Of a stretch of DNA of 64,000 nucleotides, positions 1 to 11,300 are shown piece by piece. Source of the stretch: Prinia subflava (lineage: Eukaryota > Chordata > Aves > Passeriformes > Cisticolidae). The notes under the pieces are model-generated. The model was given only the letters and a program-made list of their open reading frames with translations. It did not search any database and had not been told where the DNA came from. The position numbers were made by a program, and so were the translations under genes. The stretch covers positions 144,514,378-144,578,377 of the forward strand of contig NC_086247.1 of the NCBI RefSeq assembly GCF_021018805.1. The letters are read 5' to 3'. Every line of letters begins with the position of its first letter. Position 1 is the stretch's first letter.

Positions 1-75
1 TTATACAATATAAATATAGAAGTTAAAATTTTTAGTATATGGAGCTGAAGAGACAAGATAGAGGAATTGGGGAGT

Positions 76-407
76 GGCCCCTGTGCTCCTTGTTCTTGCT
101 CTCGTCCCTCATCTTCTGCTGAGTTAGATTTTAGAAATTAGTTTAGAGTAGAAACGACATGTTAGCATAAGTAGTAGACATTAGTAAAATTTTGTAAATA
201 AAAAGTACGTTTTAGACAGTAGTTGAGTCAAAAGTACCATACATAAAGTGCAAAGCTCTCTAATCCGCCCCAGTCCTGCCACGTGTCCTGCTTTGCTAGA
301 GATGCCTTGCAAAGCTAAGAAAGAACTAATAGATAATGAAGAATAAACAACCTTAATAACACAGACTAGTAGACTCAGCTTGTCGTCTCTAGCTCCAGTG
401 TGAAACA
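76..407 (+). mobile_element. Candidate solo LTR of an endogenous retrovirus (window edge)
   Basis: A purine-rich tract (GAGGAATTGGGGAG, about 62-75) is followed by TGGCCCCTGTG. A U3/R/U5-like stretch contains AATAAA at 342-347 and ends ...TGTGAAACA at 407. The TG...CA ends, the purine tract before it and the internal poly(A) signal fit an LTR in + orientation, with the end of an internal region at bases 1-75. I do not recognise the family, and no target-site duplication can be tested at the window edge. It lies in an NCAPG2 intron. Confidence 0.35.
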
Positions 408-432
408 CTTAAGACAAAGAGAAAACAAAAAA

Positions 433-560
433 CCTTATTACCTCAGAGAACAACAACCCCAAAGAAACTCCCAAAGAACAACAACCTTAAAAAAAACCCC
501 TTATTACCTCAGAGAACAACAACCCCCCAAAAAATCTCAAAGAACAAAAACCCTAAGACT
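433..560 (+). repeat. 66-bp imperfect tandem duplication
   Basis: The unit CCTTATTACCTCAGAGAACA begins at 433 and again at 499, and is followed in both copies by ACAACCCC and CAAAGAACAA motifs. The sequence is CA/A-rich and sits directly between the candidate LTR and the CR1 fragment. It is probably a local duplication at an insertion boundary. Confidence 0.8.
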
Positions 561-1026
561 CCTGGAGTGAGTCCAAAGGATGGCCACCAAGCTGATGAGA
601 GGGGTGGAGGACCTCTCCTAAATGGAAAGGCTAAAAGAATCAGGATTGTTAAGCCTGGAAAAGTGAAGGCTTTGGAGTGACCTAATTGCAGCCTTCTAGT
701 GCCTGAAGGGAGGCTGCAAGAAAAAGAGAAACTTTTTACAAGGGAGTGTAGTGACAGGGCAAGGGGGAATGGATTCAAACTAAAAGAAAGTAGGTTTAGA
801 TTGAATATTAGGAAGAAATTCTTTTTTGTGAGTTTGGTGAGACACGGGCACAGGTTGTCCAGAGCAGCTGTGGATGCCCCATCCCTGGCAGTGCTCAAGG
901 CCAGATGGGATGGGGCTTGGAACAAGCTGGCTAAGTGCAAGGTGTCCCTGCCCATGGCAGGGTGGTTGGAACCAGATGATCTCTAAGGTCCCTTCCAACC
1001 CAAACCGTTCTGTGATTCTGAGATTT
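555..1026 (+). mobile_element. CR1 LINE 3' end, sense
   Basis: The sequence has the avian CR1 3' UTR order: a GTGGAGGACCTCTCCTAAATG block, GGAAAGGCT, a CAGTGCTCAAGGCCAG-type segment, GGTTGGAACCAGATGATCTC, then CCCTTCCAACCCAAACCG. It ends in degenerate copies of the CR1 8-base terminal unit (TTCTGTGATTCTGAGA). It is 5'-truncated, as usual for CR1, and lies in an NCAPG2 intron in gene orientation. Confidence 0.85.
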
Positions 1027-2305
1027 CTGCTAATTTGAATACTCTAATGATCTGTTGATGCATTTATTTATTGCTTTGGTTTGATATAGGCAGTTAATGA
1101 AAATCAGTAATTTTCCAATTGTCAGTTGCCTTGCTTTAATTGTTTTAGTATTATTCTTGAGGAGGATGCTGTCCTGTGAGTGGCCAATAGTGGCTGCTGC
1201 TCCCACAGTGAATTTGGAAGGATTACATACTGGATATCTTTTTCTTAGTTGATGGCTTTTATGCTGAACTATCCTGAAATATGGTGGCTGTTTCACTGCA
1301 ACTTTGCTTTAGATAATCAGGGAGTGAAAAGCAGTTTTTCATTGCTGTGTATTACTCTGCAGCACAGACATACAAGTGCTCTCTGCCCTGAAAGCATTTG
1401 GAAGCTGTCAAAAGACGTTCCAAATCTTTTTTGGTAGAGGGTGTAGCATCCTTTCTGAAAGGGTCTGTGAACAGACAAGATCCCCAGCTTTATCAAGCAA
1501 CCTCTTTGACTTTGATATTCTTATAGTGAGTAAGCAGCTTGGATCTAAAAGGACCTGTCATCAGAGGCTTAGTTCCTAAAAAGCTGCAAACATACTGAAA
1601 TAGCCTGTCTCTTTCCTGAAAAAGCTACAAATATATTTTAAAAATTCTTTTCAAAATATGAGCTTTACAAGGTTTTAGATCTTGGAATGGCTTAGTAGGT
1701 GCTAATTTAATTTGGCTGTTTCCATGAAGCTTGTACATAGAGATAAACCATTTTGGAAGAGTTCTTAATATGGATTGGTTTCTATATAACCTGAGTGATA
1801 TTATGTTGTGGCCTAGACCATGTATTATAACATATTTGTAATGAATAATAGTGCATTAAACATTACCACTGTTATATAAGAACCCTTTTCTTTAGAGTCT
1901 TTTAAATAAATTTGTGATGTGAATGAATATTCATTTAAGGCACTGGTTACTTGAGGAGTTAAATGGTGTCATGGTTGTGCAATTAAACCTTAATCACTCC
2001 TGGGAAAAAAGTCAGGTATTTCTTTTGCAATGAGGATTCATCTAATGGAGCCATGACTATTCATGGTAGTTGTTCTGGCAGTTTGTCAGAAAGCTGAAGG
2101 ATATGACAATTGACCTCCAAAACCAGGAATCAGGCATTTCAGATCGCAAGCCACATTATTTTGAGCTTCTTTCAGCAAATTTGTAGTGAAAAAGGGAAAT
2201 CTTTAATCTGAGAAAATGCAATCATACTTTTTTAGTACTCTCTTTAGCTTTTCTTGCATATGTACCTTTACACTTACATCATACAGTGTAATTCTTTTAT
2301 CCTAG
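1027..2305 (+). other. NCAPG2 intron, unique sequence
   Basis: AT-rich intronic DNA with no exon I can support. The NCAPG2 exon that should precede 2306 (encoding the residues before DERC) was looked for and is not here, so it lies before base 1. Confidence 0.6.
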
Positions 2306-2376
2306 GACGAGCGGTGCATGACTCCATTGATTATTCTGGCATCCTTCATGCCCCCTGCTGCCATTCCTACATTCAG
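2306..2376 (+). CDS. NCAPG2: NCAPG2 internal exon (first in window)
   Basis: The exon is 71 nt, starts in phase 0 after CCTAG and ends before the donor GTACGT. It encodes DERCMTPLIILASFMPPAAIPTF plus two bases of a serine codon (AG|C) completed by the next exon. Human CAP-G2 has DDRCKIPLFMLMSFMPASAVPPFS here. The match over 23 residues and the shared split codon make the call secure. Confidence 0.95.
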
Positions 2377-5300
2377 GTACGTTTGGAAATCCAAAATACA
2401 AATGACAAGAAACTTCTTAATGACTGTATTCGTTAATTTTTCACAATCTGATATATTAAATGCCCATTTGGAAAAATTAAGACATCAAAAAACTGTGATA
2501 AGTCAGTAAAATCTGTGATGTTCAAGTCTAAGTCGTTGATGAACCTTTGTTTGTATTATTTTTATAAAAACTAATTTAGAAAACGAATTGTTTTCTGCGT
2601 GTATGGCTCTAAAGGTAATGTATGTCTTTGTCTGTTTTCTTCTAAGCTGTGGTGTGGTTTCCAGACTGAGAAATTTTGACAGTGGAGCTGACCAAAGGAA
2701 ATATTCTGTGCTGATCGACTGCCTGTGCCGCTGGGGGCAGGTGGGGCACGTCCTGGAGTTAGCCTGTGACTGGCTGTGTGACTCACCCACCCCAACAAAG
2801 GTGTGCACGTGCAGGTGACAGGGATGTAGGAATTGCCAGACTGCTTTAAGGCATCATGCTTTTTAAAAATAGAATAAGACATTTTAATGCTGTATTATTC
2901 TGCTTTGAAATGGGTTCTAAAGTCAGACACTAACAGAGTTGCACTGGTTTTGTGCTTCCTTCCCATTCAGAATACTAAAGCATCGAAGCGTCGAGTACGT
3001 ATCCAAGTAACACAGGAATCAAAGCCAGACTTAGCAGTTGATTACATTGAGTATTTATTGACTCATCCTGTCAATCGTGGTTGCCTCCTTTCTGTTCCTA
3101 AAGTGAAACTGAAGAAGCTTTTGAAAACCCTCAGTGCTGCACAGGTAGTTTTCTCTTTATTATAAACAGTGCTTATAAAATCAATGTGTAACATCATACA
3201 TTGCCTGAGTCAAACTAAAGGCCTGTAAGAACAAATAAATGAGGTTCATGATCCTCTCCCCCTTTTTAAAAAGATTTTCCTTTTGATTTGTGCTTCCAAC
3301 AAATACTCTAAACTAGAAGTATAGTAGTTTGGAATCATTTGTAGGTGGCAGATTCTAACCAGTTTCTCACTTCTAGGTATCAGGATTTTTTGTGATCTAG
3401 TGTTGAGTGTTTTTAAGGGACTTGACTTTTAGAATATGCAAATAAGCAATAGCCTGAAAATCAGTTATGGCATTGCAGAATGGAAGTAGTAAAAGTATGC
3501 TTGTTGTTTTTTTGGGCTTGGTTCTTTGCTTTTTTTATGGGTTGGGGGATTTTTTTTTAACTTTTTGTTTAAAGCTGTTGAGGAAAGAAACATTTGAAAG
3601 GGTTTTCTGAAAAATATAAATGTAAACCTTGATATTGCAGGGGGTTCTTGGCTCAATTCTGAAAGGAACAGATTCTGGTGGCTGGAATCAAGCAACCAGC
3701 CTAAGAGCCTTCAGCCTCTTTTGCAGATTGAGTATTCATCTTCAGCACAAGGTATGGTTATAGCTTTCCAAAATAAGCTGGAGTTACAGTTGACAGTATA
3801 AGGAAATTCCAAAACAACTGGAGAAACAATTGGTAAACTTCCCTTTGGTTTTTTTTTCAGTTTTCTGAGGAAGGAGAAGATTACCTTTCACTTCTGAAGG
3901 AGACAGGTGCTTGGATAGAAAGTCAAGTTGTACCTTTTATACTAGCAAGTGATCAAGAGGATGGTATTTCAAGACACAGTGATGTTTCTGAATTAATTAT
4001 CCAGGTTAGAGGATTCTTATGTTATAAATCAAGCTGCTTTCAATTTGAAAAGCTGTAGGTGTAGCAATTTGTATGCAGACAAACTGCACTGGCATTTGTG
4101 TCATCGCTTACAGTGTCCCTTCCCCTGATCTTGATTTGCCCTTCAAGGAAAGCATTTGATGATTTAATGTGGGTGAGGTTTCAGCTAGTTCAGGAGTGTT
4201 CTCTGTTGCATTCCCCTGACATCTCATTTAACCCAAGGTGGATTTTAGCACCGAGCTTTTACCAGATTTTGGTAAAAGGAAAGATTTGGCTAACTTTGGT
4301 CCTAGTCAGTGTCCTTGAACAACCCAGCTCACATATACACGGACTCATTAAAAGTTCTCATTCTTTCTATACTTCTGTCTCATAATTTGTTTAGTATATA
4401 ACAACTGTGTGTGTGTAGGGAAAAGCTCTTTTTGTCTGCTGGTTTTAATTTTACTATTAAAGGCAGGTAGAAATGTCACATTTTGCCTCAGCAATTCATC
4501 TCAGATCTATGCCTCTGATCTGAGCCTGAGTAAAACAGAGAGGATTTACTGCCTTTTGAGAAACCATTTACTGTTGGGAAAGGGCAATGGAAGCATTTAA
4601 AGGACTGGTTGGAATTTGTGCTTTTCAACTGGTGTGAAGTGATAACTCCAGTTAGGTACACCAGCTCTCAGGGCACCTTGGCTAAGAGTTCATGGTTTTA
4701 TTATTTTGGGGTTTTACTAATGGTTACTTTACATTAAGTTTGAGTTTCCTGTAATTTTGCCCCTCTCTTGTAGGGCTACCTGACGGTGTGTAAAGATGTC
4801 ATAATGGTGGGCCTGGGAAATCTCACATTTCAAGCACATCTTTTAGAAATGGCTCTTCTGATTATGCAAACAGGTACCCTATTTTGGACTAGTAGCTACA
4901 TCTGCATTTATACTTAGCTGACTTCTCTTGTATTAGCAAGTTAGTTAATCTCTAACTTTTAAGGGTTGGAGGGAACACTGCATTCATACTTAAAATATTA
5001 ATTGGACTATATGAAAATTTCAGCTGAGGATGCTCAGAAACTAAATATATTGTCTGCACTTGTAAATTATCACTGTTTGTTGTATCTGAGTTTCATTCTG
5101 TCCTTCTGATGAATATTACAACTTTTATATTGTGGTATTCTTCTCTTTCTCCAGAGAGAGGTGGCTTTTGTGCTCCAGTGTTGCTGTGTGCTCTAAAAGA
5201 AATTATTGAAGCTTCTATAAATCAGAATACTGAGACAGAGGAAGTGACAAATCTTCTCCACACTCTACAGAACGTCTTTCAGAAAATTTTAGAATGTGTG

Positions 5301-8300
5301 GCACATAGACTTAAAAGAGAACAGAAAGAAGGGATTCAGGTAGCACATTACAGTTCAAATTGCTGCGTAATTGCTAATGTGTAGATGAACCCATAATTTT
5401 TCTGCAGAGGGGTGTACTTAGACACTTCATGGTTGTTACCTCACTAATGCCTACTGTTTGGGTAGACACATGATTAAATTTTCAGTTAAATTTTCTAAGT
5501 TTTCTTGTTACCAATTTTTTTTTGTCCATTTTGGTCTCATCATGACAGAGGAAACAGTAAATTGCAGAACAAATGCATTCTGTTGCCAGTGATCCTGGAC
5601 TGTGATGGTACTTCTAGGTTGTTAATCTTATCTGCAATTAAATGAACTTCCTCAATCCAGAGCAAAGGATTTGTTTATATATATTATGATCTTGGAGGGA
5701 GGAGAAATTTTCTTTATTATTTATTTCTTTTAGCCTGTATGATACCAATTTCAAAATATATATGGTGTTCTTAAATTCTTGAAAATCTCACATCTTCACA
5801 GAAAAGATATTTTAAAGCAGATACAAAATAGTAGTGAAATGTTGGATCACTCTGGTAAATCTGATGATCTGCTTTTCATGACTTCTGAAAAACATTCAGT
5901 TCTGTTTTGTAAGAACCACTGCTTTGTTTGCTTTTCTCAAATTTATGAGTAGACTTCCCAGTCTTTGCTGATTGCCCCTGTGATCCCAAGTGACCAGAAT
6001 ACCTCAAAAGCTTTCCAGCTGTGGTCTGCACTTCACAGAGAGGTTTGCTGGTATATTTCAGTGATACTCAAGCAATCTGAAAAAAAAGATGTGTTTTTCT
6101 TTTTGGTTTTAGTTGATTCATTCTATTCAGATGCCTCTTGGAGAATTCATCCATGCACTGCAGTGCTGGCACTCCTCATTCCCAGCAGTTCACCAGGGTG
6201 TGTTCTCCATTATCTTGACTGCAATAGTAGCAGAGATAAATTGTGTGCTACAGAAGGTAAAGTTAATCCTGATTTTCTTTTTTCTATTTAACACTTTATG
6301 CTTTTTAAATGACAGAGCTTTATTCAGGAAATTGATCTTTGTGCTGCAGGTGAGCATTTTGCATGTGCTGGCATGGAAAGACCAGGAAGTTTTATTTGCT
6401 GTGATTTCCTATTAGAATTTATCTCTCAGTTTTCTGACTGTAGCTGTGTAGGAACAGACTTGTCCTGATACGTGTTTCAGTATCTGCCTCTGAAGGAGAA
6501 TTTAGCAGTTAGGCAGTGTTGGAGATTACCAACCTGGGTTCTGGAATATTCTCTCTGTGCTTTTGTACTGAGTCTGGCTGGGAAGGAGGCAGCTTTCCTC
6601 CCTGCAGTCCCTGTGCTGCTGTGGTTGGCACTTGTGGCCAAGACACTGTTGAGGACACACCAGTTTGTTTTGGCTGTTGCTGAGCAGTGCTTGCAGAGTG
6701 TCAGTGTTTCCCTGGTTCCTTCACCTTTGCTCTAAAATAAAGTGAGGCTGTGGGTGGGCGAGAGACCGAGAGGGGGCACAGCTGAGACCGGGGACCCAAA
6801 CTGATCAAGGGCTTCTGCCACACCTACAGTGCTGTGGTCAGAGCTCAGGGAAGGGAGGAGGACAGGGGCCTGTTCTAAACCTACCTCACTGCATCTCACC
6901 CACCATTAGGGGACTTTGGAAGTGAAGCACTGATGTGTGACACATTCCCATTCCCTGCTCTTGGCATGGTCCCATAGGGCTCTGTAGTCCTTTTTCAAAG
7001 CTGGCTGATGCCCTGCTTGGCTCTGATCACTTGTGCATTCTCTGCTTCCATACAGAGACATGTCACGAGTTGCATCTTTTTTTGTGATTCCTTGGTTCTG
7101 TGCAGAGGATTTCCAAATATCTGATCTGCCTTGCTTTGGAAAGTAAAGAAGGAATCTCTAATACTGAAAAGAATGTAGAGACAGAGAAAGTCTGAATGAA
7201 CCACAACTGTCCTTGAAGGAGAAGGGCGACATTCCCACCCCATTTTTCTAATGCAGGTAGTGTTAGGAGCAGATATGATTAGTAAGACTGGGAGCTTTAA
7301 GAACTGAAAGGGAAGAGCAGAGGCTCTTTAGTGGAGGCTGTACTTTTGCTGTGGGCTCTGGATGTGTCAGAAACAGCTAGAAACAGTTGCCAGAAGGTAC
7401 CACAGAGTGGCTTCCAAGGTTCTGTTGCAGAGGCACTGAGGGAGTTCCAGCTGTTTGCCTGCAGATATTGTTCTGTCCCGAGAGACTGTGGGGTGACAGG
7501 GCTCTGTACAGATGATGCAGAGGAAACAGTCCTGGGCTTGAATATGCTGGACATGGATACCCATAGATTGAGTGTTCATTCCAGTCACTCATCTAAGCTG
7601 GGGTTTTCCCTGCCCCCAGATTGTTGTAAATCAAAATTCAGTTCTAACTAAATATTTGTCATACTATTCAGAACTTTATACCAACAAGAGCAGGTATCCA
7701 GAAAGTCACTGTCTCTGAAGTTACATTTAGAAATCATGAATGCACACTTCAACTCAGAGCCACAGAGGGGACTCCTTTGTGTTTAATAGGCTGTGCCTTT
7801 GTAAAGAGTGACCACCAGTGTAGTTAAATGAAATTTCTGGTGAAAGCAACTGCAGGGAATATTTGCCATGGTACAAATACTGTTTATGTGATTTAGTTTC
7901 AGTCTCTCTAATTTAAATTAGTTTTGTTTATTTGGACACAACACAACTGGATTAAATCTATTCAAAGAATACTTGTGAATGTTCTAGTTATTTAAAGATA
8001 GGTCCTGGTTAGTGTAATTACTGAAATACAATATTCTGCATACATGTCTTCTTAAGCTATAACAGGTGTTGACTTTTTTCTTTTTTAGGCTTCCAGTGAA
8101 GAAGAACTGACTATGCCAAAGACTGTTTCAGATCTTCCCCCTCTTTCAAGCAGTTTAATGGCTGTAATTATAAAGTCAGTTAATGTTGTCAGGTAAATGT
8201 TTCTATATTAATTTTTCCAAGGAATTTGCTAATGTAGAACAGTTTATATGTTGTCAATAAAATTTTAATTTCTAAATTTAAATACATTTTTAAGAACTAG

Positions 8301-11300
8301 TTGCTTTCTAAATTCATCTGGACTATTTAATAATCCCTTTTCTTGTCATATTGCCTGTAGGTATTGATTGCTGGGGTTGAGTCCATTTTTTAACCAAGAG
8401 TGCTTCTTATATACAAGACTGTTAATCATGATGAGTTTTTTAATCATACATCTTGACTTGCTTCTTTCATAAGATACTTATCAAGCTGAGTCCCCTCAAC
8501 ACAGAGATATTAAGATGAGATAAAATATTTGCCAGAAATAGAATTAATCCTTTAGTCAAACATCTGCAATGAGGTGACTTGTACCTATGGCTGTATTAAA
8601 GTCACAACATTCAAAACAGAAAGTATCTGAGTGCTAAAAGCTTCCAAAAGTGAGCTTATGTTATTTATTTTTGAAGACTTAAACTGGGGAAGGGGAGGGT
8701 ATTTGCTCTGTTTGTTGGGGATCCTCAATATCTTCTAAAATTCTGTCACAACTGAATTTCATTTTGCATGGTTTGTTCATATTCAATCTTTCTTAACATG
8801 ATGTACACACTAGACTTGTTTTAAATTATGCAGGGGCTTAGAATTCCTATTGCTCTCCCTGATTTACCACAACTTCTTCATCTGACAGGCACTGAATATC
8901 CCTGTCTCTGCTGTCACTGAGGTGTTTTTTTTCTTTGCAATCCTTTTCTAATTCTAGTTGAACTTGCAAAACAAAAGATTTCAGAGACTTCAGCAATAGT
9001 CCAGTTAATCCAAGTCTTACTCTTCCATGAGGCAGCAGCTGTCTGTCAAGGTGTTCTCTTCTAGTGAAACAATTATTTTACACATCTCTTTTCAAAAGAG
9101 ATGCAAAAAATCAGTTAATTCTTCTGGAACTTTTTCTTGTAGTAATCAAGGTGAACCTTGTCCATTTTTGGTGGAGAAAACTGCAAGTTTGGGCCAAATT
9201 GTTTCTGAGTACTTGGGAGAAATGTATCTTCTAGTATTCATCTTTTTGGGGAAAAGATTTGTAAATAATTTCCATCTGGTTCTACTGGTGCCTCAGAATT
9301 GAGACTACTTTTAAGGCTCTTTTATAAATCTGAATTGATAGGCCAAAATCAGAATCCAGTATTAAATCATTCAGTATTTCAGAAATCTTTATGTCAGCGT
9401 GGAAGCCTTTGACATTACAAAATCTGATGTGAGCTGCTCTGTGAGCTCACAGTCATGTTGCTCTGAGTTCTGCAGAATCTGTTTTATTTTCAGTACTATT
9501 GAGTCTGTCTCTAACTCTGAATTTCAATGCCCATAGCAGTGATAATACTGGGAGGCCTGGCAATGTCTGTCCAGTAGTGTGAGCATCCTTCATTTTAGCA
9601 GGGACCTGTCTGGATGGGAACCAGTTACTTACCTCTGAACCTTACATGTATTTTTAAATAGCTTATTGTTCAGTTGTGTTTTATCTTTGCCTGCAGGCTT
9701 ATGTGAGCCTTTTTCAGAGGCAGGTGGGGAAAGACAGGTGCAGTGAGTGTTGTTACAGGTTAATGAAATTCCAGGGTTTCTTCATGGAGGTTAGGAGTGT
9801 GCTTAGTGACCCAAACAATGACAACGAAGTCAGGATCTGATCCCAGTACTGCCCATAGCAATTTAAAGCCAGGTGAAGAGGAATCAATGCTCAGTCCCTT
9901 TAGTCCACAATGATACAAGGAAACTGATGCAATGCATGAGCAACTTCATAATGCTCATTTCTGAAGCTAAAGATTTTTCATCTTTCTCAGCTCTTAGAAG
10001 CAATATTGGAATTTCTGCAAAACGTTTTTACTGAATTGGTTCTTAACTGCATATTTCATTTTGATATCTTAGCACAATAAAAGCCTGAAGAACAATTGAA
10101 GTCAGAACTGGTGATGTATAATGTTCAGTTTTCATAACATATAATAATAGTGCTAAAGGTATTTTGAAATATGTTAGGGAAAGTTCCTGTAACATTGCTG
10201 CTCTCAGTTTCCCCTTCAGTTCTTCACAGGGCATTTAGCGTTGTGCTCTGAGGAGTATCAGGATTATGGATCTCTTCCATCTCCTGTTTTATCCCTCTTG
10301 TTCTTTTATTTTTCTCTGATTTTGAGAATTGCTTCTGAGCTAAATTTGGGGTTTTTAGCAGAAACAGTAATGACCACTTACTGTTTCCGTTCTGTGGTAT
10401 TGACTTATTCCCTGCTGCAGTTGAGTTTGGTTGCTAGACCCCACCTGTGACTCTCATTTAATTTCTTTTAACTTGACATATATCCCGAAACACCACTAGA
10501 GTTTCTTGGAAATACTTTAAACTCTTGCTAGGAGTGACAAAAATCTCATAAGATACGTATTGAGCTAGGATTTTACAAGAAGCTGCTGTCATGGTTTTGT
10601 TATTCTGTCCATAGGTTCAGTAACTAAATATTGCTTGGAAGTGTTTCAGGGCATTGTTTAGTTAAAAATAATCTTCACTGGGTTGTAATTGGAAAACCAT
10701 CTATTTTAATATTTATGAGAAACATATTCAAGGTCAAAAGGTTAATTAAGCCTGAGTAGGTACTAGCAAACCAATGGAGTCATGGAATATATTTTTTCAA
10801 ACTTCAGTAGAAATTTGACTCAGATTCTGTGAATTAATTCCAGTAGAACCAGTAGTTTTTTTATAGATTGGCTTTCATAAAATATACCACAAGCTCTTCA
10901 GTTCTCTTAACAGCCACTGGTTTTCCGTTTGCAGACCTTTTTATTTTCTTCCCAAGCAATTTACCATGCTTTGATATTCTCAGTTCCAGAGGCAGCACAC
11001 AGTTTTCAGTTACCAGTCACACTGCTTTGTCCTGCGTGCTATCTTTGAAGCTGTGGTGGCAGGGTAGCATAATTACAAACATGTTCTGTTCAGTTCTGTT
11101 TTGAAATACGGTTTACAACATACTTTTTCTTTTTTTTTTTTTCCTTAGGTCAATTTTAAATGAATTAATGAAGTGCATTCTTTCTGAAGAAATGGATGGG
11201 ATTTTTAGTCTAACAGCTACTGTCTGCATTGTGGTTATAATTAAAGGTCAGTTAAAACATTTTTGTCCTTTTTCTGTCTTTCTTTTTATGTACTACATTG

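Noticed and set aside
1..48. Frame reading LYNINIEVKIFSIWS, resembling the LYTINKFASV segment of CAP-G2 that should precede the first exon in the window.
   Set aside because: Similarity stops after a few residues, a stop codon follows, and there is no donor in the right place. It overlaps the start of the LTR-like element.
4967..4990. GGGTTGGAGGGAACACTGCA, resembling the start of an antisense CR1.
   Set aside because: No further CR1 blocks follow on either side; the match is too short.
6472..6735. 87-codon hydrophobic frame (+).
   Set aside because: It mostly overlaps the old LTR and has no splice-border or family support as an NCAPG2 exon.
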